A stretch of 64,000 nucleotides of DNA from JAWKTV01 sp041398905 (GTDB taxonomy: Bacteria > Planctomycetota > Planctomycetia > Planctomycetales > Planctomycetaceae), in NCBI GenBank assembly GCA_041398905.1, contig JAWKTV010000006.1, forward strand, positions 62,001 through 126,000. The letters run 5' to 3'. Every line of letters starts with the position of its first letter. Within the stretch, counting starts at the first letter, position 1. Positions 19,345-30,009 of the stretch are shown here, piece by piece. The notes below the pieces were generated by a model that had not been told where the DNA came from, did no database searches, and saw nothing but the letters and a program-made list of their open reading frames with translations. The position numbers and the translations under genes were made by a program.

Positions 19345-21556
19345 ATGCGATCACTCAAACCAGGTCGATTGACGCGCCCAGCTTTGTCTGGCGCTCGCTT
19401 GTTGCTCCGCTGGTTGCCGGCAGACGCCGCACCAGGCCCACTATTTGGGCGAGGCGGGGAACGGGCACTACAAAGGTCACGCAACGGCCGTCGAGTTCCC
19501 CAACGTCTGCCAGACGACGCCCGAGGTCGTCCAGTGTTCGCTGGAACCGCATACAGTCCGTGAGCAAGAGCACTACGAGGTCCGGCAGGTCTCGTTGCAG
19601 GAAGCGATCCTGACGGCTCTGCAGAACGCCCAGGTGGTGCGAACCAACGCTCAATTCCTGGCCGGGGGCGGACTGCTCGACAACCCCAACAACGTCGCCT
19701 CGGTCTACGACCCGGCGATTCAGGAGAGCGGCGTGCTGTTCGGCGGACGAGGCGTCGAAGCCGCGCTCGCCGAATTCGACACGCAGTTCACCAGCAGTCT
19801 GACCTGGGGCCGGTCCGAGAACTTCTCGAACTCGGCACTTGCGCGCGTCGTCGACAACGAGACCGCGAACTTCGACGCGAGCCTCCGCAAGGTGTTCGCC
19901 AACGGCTCACAGGTCTCCATCAGTCACGAGGTCAACTACCTTGGCACCGACGTGCCTGGAACGCCATTCCCCTCGTCATATGCCGGCAACCTCTCGGCTC
20001 AGTACCGACAGCCGCTGCTCGCAGGTGCAGGCACCGAGTACACCCGCATCGCTGGCCCCATTGCCAACAGCTTTGGCGGCATCAGCGGCGTGTCACAGGG
20101 TGTGGTGATCTCTCGGATCAACAACGACATCACCATCGCCCAGTTCGAGGGGGCATTGCACGACCTGGTCCGTGATGTCGAGGCCGCGTACTGGGATCTG
20201 TATGTCAGCTACCGACGATTCGACATCGCCGCCACCTCGCGTGACGCCACCCAGAGCATCTGGCAGGACTCCAGCGTCCGCGCTCGACCCGAGATCAACG
20301 ACATCGACCCCGCCGCCTTCGCGCAGGCCGAAGATCAGCTCTTCGCCACCCGCGCACAGATGGTTGACGCCCGGTCACAGTTGTTCACGCAGGAGACGCG
20401 ATTGCGGCGGTTGATGGGCCTGCCCGTCAACGACGGCACCATCCTTCAGCCATCCGACGAGCCGATCACGGCCGAAGTCATTCCCGACTGGTTCTCCGGT
20501 GTCACCGAAGCTCTCTCGCGCCGCGTGGAACTGCGGCAACAGAAGTGGAACATCCGCAGCCTGGAGCTGCAGCTCTCCGCCGCGAAGAGCCTGACCAAAC
20601 CCAGGCTCGATTTCGTCGCCGGCTACCAGCGCAACGGATTCGGAGATCAGCTCTTCCCGTACGACACACAGGACCCCGGCACGCCCCCCGGCTTCCGCAG
20701 CATGTATGGCCGCATGGCCAACGGCGACGAAGACAGTTGGAGCACTGGTTTGCAACTCAACGTGCCCATCGGCTTTCGGCTTGCTCATGCACAGGTTCGC
20801 AACATCGAGCTCCGCCTCGCGAAAGCTCGCAAGGTGCTGGCCGAGCAGGAAAAGGAAATCGCACAGGAACTGGCGGTGGCGCATCAGGAGGTGTCGAGGG
20901 CCTATCGCAACGCACAAGAGAACTACAATCGCCTGCTCGCCGCGCGAGAGAGCGAACGGGTCTCCCGCATCCAGTTGGGAGACGTTGTCGAGGCGGATGT
21001 CGCTCTGCGATCGGTACTGAGACGTGCCGACGCGGAGAACGCCTACTTCGGTAGCGTTACCGAATACAACAAGGCGCTCGCGGACCTCGAGTACCGTAAG
21101 GGGCTCATCCTGGCGCACAACAGCGTGCATGTGCGGGAAGGTGCGTGGACCGGAGGGGCGTACGAGGACGCGGCCCGCCGCAGCGAATCACGAGCACATG
21201 CCCACAGCACGCCGCTGAAGTCCACTGAGCCGCCGGAGTTCGTGACCCACGGTCCGGTCGGCGAGATCTCGTTCCAGTCCGAAGCCGCGGCTGCCGCGCT
21301 GGGCGGCTACGGAGTCATTGAGCACTACCCGGTCGAACAGTCACCACCAGCCGCAGAGCCGAAGGCCGAACCGCAGCCCCGCGAGGACTACGCCCCCGGT
21401 GTCACGCCCGGTACAAAGCAGACGAACCTGCCTCCCGGCCCGTCCGACAGGACCTCGGCAGGGGGCGGTCCCACGTTCGATGACCTGAACCAGGCGCCGC
21501 TGCTGGACGGAGACGGCAAGGCGTTGCAGCCCGTAGGCTGGTGGCGCCAGCGGTAA
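19345..21556 (+). CDS. TolC-family outer-membrane efflux protein (lipoprotein form)
   Basis: An outer-membrane channel component for efflux or type I secretion. From about residue 35 the reading frame is intact and shows two OEP repeats: VSLQEAILTALQNAQVVRTNA, VRDVEAAYWDLYVSYRR, ARSQLFTQETRLRRLMGLP and, in the second half, VELRQQKWNIRSLELQLSAAKSLTKPRLD and ARKVLAEQEKEIAQELAVA. The N-terminus starts in a different frame with ATG at 19345 (MRSLKPGRLTRPAL), then shifts near 19380 to read CLALACCSAGCRQTPHQAHYLGEAG, a lipoprotein signal with lipobox-like SAGC. I therefore add the upstream exon-like piece and infer an indel. The last 120 residues (Pro/Glu-rich) exceed the usual TolC length. No adaptor or pump gene is adjacent. 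Confidence 0.85.
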
Positions 21557-21789
21557 TCCCACTCGTCATCACCAAGCTCCGCTCCATGAGCAACGGTGCC
21601 CCTCCGGTTCTCACGATCCTTGTCGCCGGGCGTAGTGGCTCCCGCGTCCGGTCGGTTGCAACCTCGTACGGATTTGACGACTGTGCGGCTGCAGATCGGG
21701 GCGTTGCTTCATAAGACGCCGGAGTCTTCGCGCCTGGGTCAGCCGGCGCGATAACGAGGGGGCCGCCGAACACGGGGGATGCTGGACAG

Positions 21790-22611
21790 ATGGAGTTGAG
21801 AGACAAGGCGATCGTCGTCACGGGAGGCGGAAACGGAATTGGGCGGGCGATGTGCGAGCGGTTCGCTCGTGAACAACCGCGAGGCGTGGTCGTTGCCGAC
21901 ATTGATGACGCGGCGACTCAGCAGGTCGCCAGCCGCATCGCTGCGGCGGGCATCGATTGCGTCGGAAAGCGCTGCGACGTCACGATCGAAGCCGAAGTGC
22001 GATCACTCATCGAAACGGCGGAAGAGCGGTTCGGTGGCATTGATCTGTATTGCTCCAACGCCGGCGTCACCGCCAAGGGGGGTCTGAATGCCGACGACGA
22101 CGCCTGGCGACGCAACTGGGAAGTCAATGTGATGGGGCACGTGTACGCGGCCCGCTGCGTCGTCCCGCGGATGATTGAACGGGGTGCGGGCTACTTCCTG
22201 CTGACGGCCTCCGCCGCCGGGCTGTTGACGGAGATTGGCTCCGCCCCCTACTCGGTCACCAAGCATGGCACCGTCGCGTTCGCCGAGTGGCTGAGTGTCT
22301 GTTACCAGCGGAAAGGCCTGCGGGTGTCGGTGCTGTGCCCGGCCGGAGTCGCGACCGACTTCCTCGATCTCGAAGACCCTGTGCATCAGTTCCTGCACGT
22401 CAGCAGTCTAACGCCCGAGCAGGTGGCCGAAGACACGCTCGCCGCCATCTCCCGCGAGACGTTCCTGATCCTGCCCCACGCCGAGGTCGCGGAGTTTCAC
22501 GCATTCAAGGGACAGGACTACGATCGCTGGTTGAAGAACTTCGCACGCATCAACCAGAAGCTGGAACGCATCGCCAGCAAGCAGTCGCAAGCTGGCTCGG
22601 AGCGGGAATAG
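21790..22611 (+). CDS. Short-chain dehydrogenase/reductase (SDR family)
   Basis: A 273-residue classical SDR. The NAD(P) site is TGGGNGIGRAM at residues 11-21; DIDD at the end of strand 2 suggests NAD preference (an acidic residue binding the ribose, inference). The SNAG motif is near 95, and the catalytic Ser of TASAA, the Tyr and Lys of YSVTK are near 145-160. The C-terminal part VHQFLHVSSLTPEQVAEDTLAAI and PHAEVAEFHAFKGQDYDRWLKNF resembles the group of SDRs often annotated as oxidoreductases of unknown substrate in aerobic degradation or lipid metabolism. It begins with ATG at 21790, has no visible partner gene, and its frame is intact. Confidence 0.88.
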   Translation: MELRDKAIVVTGGGNGIGRAMCERFAREQPRGVVVADIDDAATQQVASRIAAAGIDCVGKRCDVTIEAEVRSLIETAEERFGGIDLYCSNAGVTAKGGLNADDDAWRRNWEVNVMGHVYAARCVVPRMIERGAGYFLLTASAAGLLTEIGSAPYSVTKHGTVAFAEWLSVCYQRKGLRVSVLCPAGVATDFLDLEDPVHQFLHVSSLTPEQVAEDTLAAISRETFLILPHAEVAEFHAFKGQDYDRWLKNFARINQKLERIASKQSQAGSERE

Positions 22612-22768
22612 GGTCGCCAGCGGCAACCGAGCCTGGCGATGCGAAGTCGCACGCAGCCCGACCGACCCGAGCGCGTCTCAGCTCCGCAGGCAGCACGGCC
22701 CACAATCGCTGGTGGAGGCGAGCGATCGCAGCCAGTCCGGGTCGCGTGCGGTCGCGGCGATGGACCGC

Positions 22769-23686
22769 TCACTCCAATGGAAGCAGCACGGCTTCCACCG
22801 GCCAGTGATCCGAAGGAGCGCGGCCCGCATAGGTCGCGTGATTGATCGAAGCCGACTCGACCTTCCAGCCGCGACTGGCGATCCAGTCGATCCGGCTGCC
22901 AGCGAACGACTCCGGGTTGAAGCCGGTAGCGGTCCCTTCGTGCTCCTGTCGCCGCGGATGCACGACACGGTACGTGTCGTCGAGCCAGCGCGAATCAGGC
23001 GCGGGCTGCGCGTAAAACGCGCGATACGGCTCGCTCCCTTCGCCGGCATTGAAGTCACCAGTGACGACCACCGGTTCATCCCCACACAGATCGCGAATCG
23101 TCGCCGCGAGTAGCCGCGATGACTCGACGCGGGCTTCGCTGCCCTTGTGATCGAAATGGACATTGAAGAACCAGAGCGGGGCAGCATCCGGACGTTGCCG
23201 GTCCTGCAGCTTCACCCAGGTGCAAACCCGCGGCAGCGCTGCGTCCCAGCCGACGCTGCCGGGTTCATCCGGAGTCGTGCTGAGCCAGAAGCTGCCGCCG
23301 TCCAGACGGGTGAAGCGTGCCTTGCGATAAAACAGCGCCGCCATCTCGCCCCGGTCGCCGCCGTCGTCGCGGCCCACCCCTTCCGCGGCGTATTCGGGCA
23401 GTTGCTCGAGCAGGTAGTCACGCTGAAAAGCCAGCGTTTCCTGCGTGCCGAGCAGGTCGGGATTGGTCTTCTTGATCGTCTGAATCACCAGCTCACGGCG
23501 ACGGTCCCAATGATTGGGACCGTCGTTCGCCGTGCCATATCGAATGTTGAAGCTCCTCACGCTCACCGCCGTGCTCGGCGGCCGATCGTCACTCGCGTCG
23601 TCGGCAACCGCTGTCCGGCCGGTCACAGTGAAGACACAGATCGCGATGAACGCGAAGTTACAGAGTTGATGCATGGCGAATCGCAT
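22769..23686 (-). CDS. Secreted endonuclease/exonuclease/phosphatase family protein
   Basis: The ATG at 23686 starts a signal peptide (MRFAMHQLCNFAFIAICVFTVTG, mature near ADDASD). The domain of about 265 residues has the EEP landmarks VRSFNIRYG (Asn), NPDLLGTQET (Glu that binds metal), PLWFFNVHFDHKG (His), VVVTGDFNAGEGSEPY (Asp and Asn), SRIDWIAS and ATYAGRAPSDHWPVEAVL (final Asp-His). All catalytic residues are present. Planctomycete secreted members are often called metal-dependent hydrolases; whether the substrate is a phospholipid, inositol phosphate or nucleic acid is unknown. The open frame reaches further upstream to 23923, but that part is Cys/Arg-rich and looks non-coding. Frame is intact. 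Confidence 0.85.
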   Translation of the reverse strand: MRFAMHQLCNFAFIAICVFTVTGRTAVADDASDDRPPSTAVSVRSFNIRYGTANDGPNHWDRRRELVIQTIKKTNPDLLGTQETLAFQRDYLLEQLPEYAAEGVGRDDGGDRGEMAALFYRKARFTRLDGGSFWLSTTPDEPGSVGWDAALPRVCTWVKLQDRQRPDAAPLWFFNVHFDHKGSEARVESSRLLAATIRDLCGDEPVVVTGDFNAGEGSEPYRAFYAQPAPDSRWLDDTYRVVHPRRQEHEGTATGFNPESFAGSRIDWIASRGWKVESASINHATYAGRAPSDHWPVEAVLLPLE

Positions 23687-24026
23687 GACGGGTGGCAGAT
23701 AAAAGTGGAACATTCCGACGCGGCGCTCATCGATCACTGCTGTGCGCTGGACCACTGACCTGATGAAACAATAGCGGACGCTGGGGCACGAGCGGCAGTC
23801 GACGCTGCCGTCAGCATTGTAGTCAGCAGCGCGGAGATGCTGGCTGTGGAGTTGTCGTGTGGACTCTGCAAGGGGGAAAGTCACTGGAAAGTGGGGGCGG
23901 GGAAGTTCATCGCAGAGGTGCAATGTCGCGGAGGCGCCAGGGAGTGTGGCTATTCAGAGTACCGACGTCCGGCGAGCTGGGCGGCATCAGCCCCCGGACC
24001 GGCCTCCGGCACCCCCGTTTCAGCTC

Positions 24027-25541
24027 TCATTCGACCAAGGCGGGAGCGAGACGCGGGTCGCAGAGATCGAGTCGGTACATCACCTGGTTGTAGTCGTACC
24101 TGGGAGTCGGATCCGTCGACTTCGAGAAGGTGTGCGTGTAGGTGCCTTCGAAGTAAATCGTGCGACCGTCGTCGCTGTCGAAGAAGTCGTGGTGCGTCGG
24201 GTTGTAGAACGAGTAGTGGTCGTGGCTCACGATGCGGACGGCGTTGCCCCACGGGCCGGTCGGTTGCGGAGCCTCCGCATACCAGACGTCGCCGAGAAAG
24301 GAATGCTCGCCGCCCTGCTGAGTCGCGATGAGAATCCAGCGTTGTCGCCACTTGTTCCAGCGGGCGGAACCGGCATGCAGCACGATCGGCTTCCCGGTCG
24401 CGGCATCCCGCAACTGCCACCGAGTTTCGTGGGGCGCGAGGAGCTGAAGCTCGACCAGTTGTCGCTCCTGGGCGACGGTCAACGGAGGCGTCCCCGGCTT
24501 CCAGTCATAGACGATGAGACCCGCTTCGTCCCGAGCGATCGGTGTGTCGCGACCGGCGAAACTGCCGCCAGGCACCAGCGGTGTAAAGCCTGCATACGCG
24601 GAGGGCTCGTAGCAGGCATCGTGCCTCGCGGGAACCCGCAGCGACGGGAACGGATTGGCGGAGTAGATGCGATCAACACCGTCGTCGTCGCGGCGACGTG
24701 TCGCCTGTCCCAGCAGATGCAGCGAGGTTGATTCCGGGAGGGTCTTCAGTTGTCCAAACTGGCCAGCGAGTGGGTCGAAGGTGGCGAGTCCGTGGTCGAT
24801 CTGTTTCGCGAGCCCTTCGCGGTGGCTGAAGTGGCCGATGATGACGGGCCGTCCAGCGTCATCGTCGACGACCGCCACGCCATCGAGCCAGATAACTCCG
24901 TTGCTCCGCCGCTCGAACATCGACCGACTGAAGCCATCATCACCGACCAGGTATTCGAGATCGATCCCGCGGTCCGCTGGCAGTCCACCGGCGGAGGGGA
25001 GCCGGCTTGTCGCCCCGGATGTTCGAAACTGTCCCAACGGGTAGCCGAGTCGATTCGTGTCACCCCAGAACCACTGAATGCAATCGCCCAGCACGACCGC
25101 CTGCACGGAGTCCTGACCTGTGACGCCGCCCCCCAGCAACGGCGAGCGCAGCGGCGTGTCGCGGCCGAGCTTCACCGAGTCCGCGTAGATGCCCGCTCCG
25201 GTGACGCGATAGATTCGCTCAGCGATGTTGAGTCGGTCGACCTGGATCGTGACGACCCGCCCCGGTTCGACCGTCAGGGCGACGCCGCGAAAGCCGAACC
25301 CATCGGCGGGAAACTCGTAGCCATGCCCTCGGATCGTGAAATGCACCTTCTGGCCGAGCAACACGGGATCATCGATCGCCACCAGTCCGGCACTGTCGGT
25401 GACGAACCGCTGCTGGTCGACGGTCCGTAGTTCAATCAGCGGCACACCCCGCCCGGTCTGGCGATCGACCACCTCGACACCGAACGGCTCGGCGGCGCCG
25501 AGCAGGGCCGTCGAGAACACCAGCAACTGGTACAACGCCAT
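24027..25541 (-). CDS. Secreted DUF4185-like / five-bladed propeller-like protein
   Basis: Starting at ATG 25541 the product is 504 residues with a signal peptide (MALYQLLVFSTALLGAAEP). Residues 25-110 form a small beta-rich domain (GVEVVDRQTGRGVPLIELRTVD, like an N-terminal carboxypeptidase-regulatory or CBM-type fold). The rest is a propeller-like array with IQWFWGDTNRLGYPLGQF, SGGLP, VIWLDGVAVVDDDAGRPVIIGHFSH, GEHSFLGDVWYAEAPQPTGPWG and FYNPTHHDFFDSDDGRTIYFEGTYTH. The last two elements resemble GH43/GH32-type and DUF4185 proteins, in which F-Y-N-P-x-H-H and Y-F-E-G-T-Y lie at the active pocket. Function is unknown; a glycan-related role is an inference. It follows the ABC exporter with only 28 bases between, so the two may be cotranscribed. 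Confidence 0.7.
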   Translation of the reverse strand: MALYQLLVFSTALLGAAEPFGVEVVDRQTGRGVPLIELRTVDQQRFVTDSAGLVAIDDPVLLGQKVHFTIRGHGYEFPADGFGFRGVALTVEPGRVVTIQVDRLNIAERIYRVTGAGIYADSVKLGRDTPLRSPLLGGGVTGQDSVQAVVLGDCIQWFWGDTNRLGYPLGQFRTSGATSRLPSAGGLPADRGIDLEYLVGDDGFSRSMFERRSNGVIWLDGVAVVDDDAGRPVIIGHFSHREGLAKQIDHGLATFDPLAGQFGQLKTLPESTSLHLLGQATRRRDDDGVDRIYSANPFPSLRVPARHDACYEPSAYAGFTPLVPGGSFAGRDTPIARDEAGLIVYDWKPGTPPLTVAQERQLVELQLLAPHETRWQLRDAATGKPIVLHAGSARWNKWRQRWILIATQQGGEHSFLGDVWYAEAPQPTGPWGNAVRIVSHDHYSFYNPTHHDFFDSDDGRTIYFEGTYTHTFSKSTDPTPRYDYNQVMYRLDLCDPRLAPALVE

Positions 25542-25569
25542 GCCGATCGAGAATCCGCGGGTTCGGCGA

Positions 25570-27638
25570 TTACGCCGCTTCGCGGCGTTCCGTCTCCCCT
25601 TGAAACAGTCGTCGATAGACGAGGCATTGACGAGTGACTTCCTCATGCGAACCATCCGCGAGCACTTGGCCATCTTCAAGGACGATCACCCGGCGGACGA
25701 ACTCCAGCAGGCTGGGGGTCATCGAGTGCGTGATCATCAACACCGTGCGGCCGATGGCGAACTGCTGAAGCGCCTTGTGAATCAGGGCCGCACTCTCGTT
25801 GTCGGCGGCGGAGGTTGCTTCGTCAAGGATGAGGATCGAGGGATTGCGTACCATTGCCCGTGCAAGGGCGACTCGCTGCCGCTGACCGCCGGACAGGTCC
25901 TTCCCCTTCTCGCCGATGCGTGTGTGGATGCCGTTCGGCAGGGTATCGAGGAAGGCGGTCACATAGGCTTTGTCGGCGGCCGCAAGAATCTCGGCCTCGC
26001 TGGCATGCGGTGCTCCGTACGCGATGTTTTCGTACACGGTGCCGTCGAACAGGATGGTGTCCTGCGTGACGACTCCAATCTGCTGACGGAGTTCGGAGAG
26101 CTTCAAATCGCGGATCGACTTCCCATCGAGCCGCAGGCTGCCTGCGTCGATGTCGTAGTAACGCGGCAGCAGGTTGACGAGCGTCGATTTGCCGCAACCG
26201 TTCTGACCGACGATCGCAACCACCTCGCCCGCCTCGATGCGCAGCGACAGTTGCTTGAGCACCGACCCCGCTGCAGCGACACGGTCGCAGCTGGGATAGC
26301 TGAACGAAACGTTGTCGAACTCGATCGACTCGGAGACGCAGCCCAGCGGGAGCGGCTCCACAGGGTCGGAGATGACCGGCTTCTGGTCGATCAGCTCGAA
26401 CACGCGTTCGAGCGAGGCGGCAGGCAACCCGGAGCCGCGAGTAGGTGTTCGAAATCTTGCGGAACGGATCGAGCTGCCCGCCAGCATCGCGCAGCACCCA
26501 GCACGGCCAAGCTCGCCATGTCGACCCGGCTGTTGGCCAGCTTGATGCCCCAGATGTTATCGGTGTTGTGCAGCCCGAGGTAGGCGGCGGGCAGCATCGC
26601 GATGAACACGGCCCCCATCACCAGCAGCTCCGTGGTGGGCTTGGCGATCGGTCCACCCACACGAGGCGGATCGACTTGCTGGTCTCCTTGTACTCGTGAT
26701 GGAAGTCGGTGCGATGCTTCGACGCGCGCGACCGGAACGATCACCACCTTGGTCCCCACGAACGTCTCCTCCAGGATGTGATACAACCGCGACATGCTTT
26801 CAGTCATGCGGCGGCTGAAATCTCGTTGACGGCTCGGCCGTACTTGACAGAAAAGAAGATGCCGATCAGCGGAGCGAACAACATCGACATCACCGTCAAA
26901 CGCCAGTTGATCCACAACGCCCCCCCCAGGCGAGGCACTTCAGCGGCTCACGCACCAGCCGACCGCTGATCATGTTGATGCCCAGCGCCATCTGTTCGGT
27001 GTCGAAGGTGAACCGCGACATCAATTGCGGCACGCCGTGCTGCATCATCGACGGGTAATCGAGGAACAACGTCCGCCGCAGCATTTCCTTGCGGATCGAC
27101 ATCACGACCAACTGCACCACGCGGCCGACGATCACGTCCTGAATGAAGATACAAATTCCATGAGCACGGTGGCGATGACCAGCAGCACCATGATGAAGCT
27201 GAACGTCTCGAATCGATCGCGAGGAATCCAGGGGAGCAGATAGTGCTGCACCCACCGCATCCGCCAGGCACCAGAGTCCGCCTCGTTCTGCTTCCGTTCG
27301 AGCCGAACTTTCAGCCTTTCGGCCTCTGCCAGTCGTTTCGGATCGCGAACTGGAAAGGTCGCTTCCAGTTCACGAATGATCGCGACGGCCTCGTCATGCG
27401 ACTTCGACCGGGATTGAGACTCCTGCTCGTACAGTTCGATCTCGCTCTCAACGTACTGATGCAGGTCCTGCCCTTCCAGCAGCACCTTCACCAGCGGAAA
27501 CGCGATCGAAAGATTCGCTCCCCAGAAGACCGCCACCAGGCAGCCGAACAGGGTTGAAATGATCAGCGCACTGCGGTCACGGCCCGGAGGTAGGGCAGCA
27601 GTCGGGCGTAACTTCCCACGAGGTCCATCCGTCGTCAA
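25570..27638 (-). CDS. ABC exporter, fused permease and ATPase (several frame breaks)
   Basis: Read across frames it is one half-transporter of about 690 residues. TM1 is ALIISTLFGCLVAVFWGANLSIAFPLV, then a long polar, coiled-coil-like loop (near residues 55-140), TM2 (FSFIMVLLVIATVLMEFV), the coupling segment MLRRTLFLDYPSMMQHGVPQLMSRFTFDTEQMALG, further helices (ELLVMGAVFIAMLPAAYLG) and the ATPase domain: Walker A GQNGCGKST, Q-loop VVTQDTILFDGT, signature LSGGQRQR, Walker B ILILDEATSA and switch HSM. All motifs are intact, so the five or so indels (near 27130, 26910, 26790, 26670, 26470) are probably errors. Such homodimeric exporters move lipids, glycolipids or peptides; the substrate is not evident. 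Confidence 0.85.
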
Positions 27639-27907
27639 AGCTCACATCCAGCGCGAACGATCGGCTTCCTGCCGATACACAGACCGACCGCTTCTCCAGG
27701 TCGTTCCGTCGCCGGGGCGGATTAGAAGCGCATCCGGGAATCGTGTCCACCCGAAACCCGCCGCTGCGCGCCGTTGTCGGAGTTCTGCAAGGACCACACA
27801 GCTTGGGCAATCTGCGCAGTGTGCCTTGTCCGCTTGAACCCCCCATCACCCTGCTCGAACCAGTCGCAGCCTCGTGTCGCCGGGGAACTGAGGTTCACAC
27901 CGATCTC

Positions 27908-28399
27908 TCAGCGGGATTGTTGCGTTGCCGGTTGCGGCTGACGCTTCAGCCGGAAGAAGCCCGAGTGGTGCTCGCTGGAGTAGAAGCCGGTCAGATCGGT
28001 CTCCGTCGCGCGGCCAATCCAGTTGTGGACACCACCATCCTTGGCACCCAGATCAGTCGTTCCCTGAAACAGGACCACCTTGCCTGACTGTCGACCATTC
28101 ATTGTGATGACGTACTTGTACGGCTGACCGCACTCTCCTTCGAACCGTGCTCGCCAGACACCGTCGGTCATCGTCACTTCGCATTCCAGTGCTTGCAGAT
28201 GATCTCGTCGACTCCTTGATTCTCAGCGGGGTTGAACGCGCCCCATTCGCCAATCCACAGGCCGACGACTTCGGGCGACGGCGGCGTCCTTCGGCAGCTG
28301 AGAGTCCGCACCGCTGATGGCGGCTGCTGCGATGCCCACGAGACAGCACGGCGTCAGAAGGCGAAACAGCGACCTGAGCTTGGTGGGACGACCTGGCAT
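27908..28399 (-). CDS. Secreted hypothetical protein (frame interrupted)
   Basis: ATG at 28399 starts a short signal peptide (RSLFRLLTPCCLVGIAAAAISGA, mature near DSQLPKD). Further on two frames give VVGLWIGEWGAFNPAENQGVDEI and then LQALECEVTMTDGVWRARFEGECGQPYKYVITMNGRQSGKVVLFQGTTDLG, WIGRATETDLTGFYSSEHHSGFFRLKR. The beta-rich text with alternating hydrophobics suggests a small secreted beta-barrel, of the sort often found next to planctomycete DUF1559 genes. I do not recognise the family. Indels near 28275 and 28180 separate the parts. It may be cotranscribed with the DUF1559 gene, whose stop is 79 bases upstream. Confidence 0.55.
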
Positions 28400-28477
28400 T
28401 TCGTTGGCCTGACGGTGAGTTCACAAGGTGAAGAATCGGATCATCGACCATCGATGAATCCAGGATGATTCCAATGG

Positions 28478-29431
28478 TCAATATGCCCCGACGACCTGTC
28501 CATCGTTCCGGCCGACGAGGGCGTCGTAAGTGCCCACATTGAGGTTTTCGGAGATCAGCCGAACCTGTCCATCGCCAAGGGCATGCTGCGCGCCGCCCGG
28601 GTGGAGGCTCGACGGTCCCCACTGTTGATGCAGCGGATTCATCAGGACGCCCCCGCCGAAGTGCGGCGAATGATTGATGGAGACGGTGCTGCCGCCAAAC
28701 GGGGGATTGACGCCCGCCGGATCAACCCATCGAGCCGCGAGGCTCGCGGATGACCCGTCAATCCAGACGGCCGAATTCTGATCGCGCGTCTCCGCGACGA
28801 GGATCGTGTTCGAGGTACCGTCGGTAATGTCGGCCATGCGGACGCGAGAGCCAGGAAACATCACGCCCTCCGCCGGTGCCCCCCCGGACAGGCCGACGAC
28901 GCTGATCGCTCCCATCGCGGCGTAGTTGCGAATCGCGAACCGGTCGGTGCCGAAGTTGCCCGCGTTCGTGTACATCGCCTCGGCGGTCATGTCCTGTCCA
29001 GAGAAGCTGGGACAGCGATAGAAGGGAGCACCTCGCGGGCCGCGAGGCGGTTGGCGGAGCCAGCAGCCGATACGTTGAAGTCGATCTGGTTCCTGAGGTT
29101 CCCCGCCTCCAGTTCCCGCAAGATCAAGCTCGCCCAACTGTGCAGGTGAATCGCAGGATCCTCGGTCCGGCACCGGGGTACAGCCAGACGCCACGGCCGA
29201 ATCCACTGGTGCTGCTTGGCGGGAAGACCTTGTGCGAGCCTTCGTAATTGTGCAGCGCGATGCAATATTGTGCAGGTGATCAGAACACTGCGTCTTCCGC
29301 GCGTGACCTCACGGTACCTGCTGCACGGCGAGCAGCAACAACGCCACCAGAATGGCGATGATCGCGATCACCACGAGCGGTTCGATCAAGGTGAACGCCA
29401 TTCGCCATCGTACTTGAACCGGACTTTTCAC
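28478..29431 (-). CDS. DUF1559 (SBP_bac_10) pseudopilin-like protein (frame interrupted)
   Basis: The N-terminus, from GTG 29431 or ATG 29401, reads AFTLIEPLVVIAIIAILVALLLLAVQQV, the type IV pilin-like signal helix seen in the huge planctomycete DUF1559 family. Then, in other frames, come the middle part (LHNYEGSHKVFP, GAPFYRCPS) and the C-terminal domain with ATNGANIGVVGLSG-like text, RMADITDGTSNTILVAETRDQ (the family's hallmark), INHSPHFGGGVLMN and SLHPGGAQHALGDGQVRLISENLN. The H-P-G-G...G-D-G motif closes the domain. Several indels lie between 29000 and 29400. The protein is probably membrane-anchored and faces the outside; its function is not established. Confidence 0.88.
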
Positions 29432-29650
29432 AGCCCCCCATTGCTCTTATTGTCGTTTGATTGTGGAGCTCTTCTCGGAGGGTAGCCGATGCTCTCTGGC
29501 GTTTCAACTGACCGGTCCAGAACGCTGCGACGCAATCGTGATCAACGGCCTGCCGCGTTCAGCGCGGCGGGTGGATTGCCACTCGCGATGATTGTTGGCC
29601 ACCCCGTTATCCTCTCGCCAAGTACACTTCTGGACGTTTCGAGGAGTCAC

Positions 29651-29970
29651 GTGTCCAACGACCGATTGCAGTCCGTCACCTGTGCGGAGAAGCTGCGGGC
29701 ATTGTCCGAGCCGGCCCGACTCCAGATTGTGGACCTGCTGCGGGATGGGCGCGGAACGTCTCCGACATCGCCGCCGAACTCTCGATGGAGCTGGTCAACG
29801 CCTCGCATCACCTGAAGATTCTCTATCACGCTGAAATCGTGAAGCGCGAGAAGGATGGCCGGTTCGTACAGTATCGGCTGTCCGAGGCGGTGCTGCCGGC
29901 GACCCGGTCCCGCTCGGCACGTCAGCATCTCGACCTGGGCTGTTGCCGACTGGAACTGCCCGCCGACTGA
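29651..29970 (+). CDS. ArsR/SmtB-type winged-helix regulator (frame interrupted)
   Basis: The GTG start at 29651 gives SNDRLQSVTCAEKLRALSEPARLQIVDLLRDG, the usual A-x-x-L-x-x-L-S-x-P-x-R-L opening of ArsR regulators. One indel near 29752 shifts the frame, after which NVSDIAAELSMELVNASHHLKILYHAEIVKREKDGRFVQYRLSEAVLP continues the recognition helix (SHHLKIL) and wing (GRFVQYRL). The full product is about 107 residues, a normal size. No cysteine pair (ELCVCDL-type) is in the recognition helix, so the signal is probably not a classic thiol-bound metal. It is divergent from the DUF1559 gene with a 220-base gap, in which it may act. Confidence 0.8.
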
Positions 29971-30009
29971 CGACAAGCCCTTGACGGTGAGACTGCAACG
30001 CGGTTCGGC

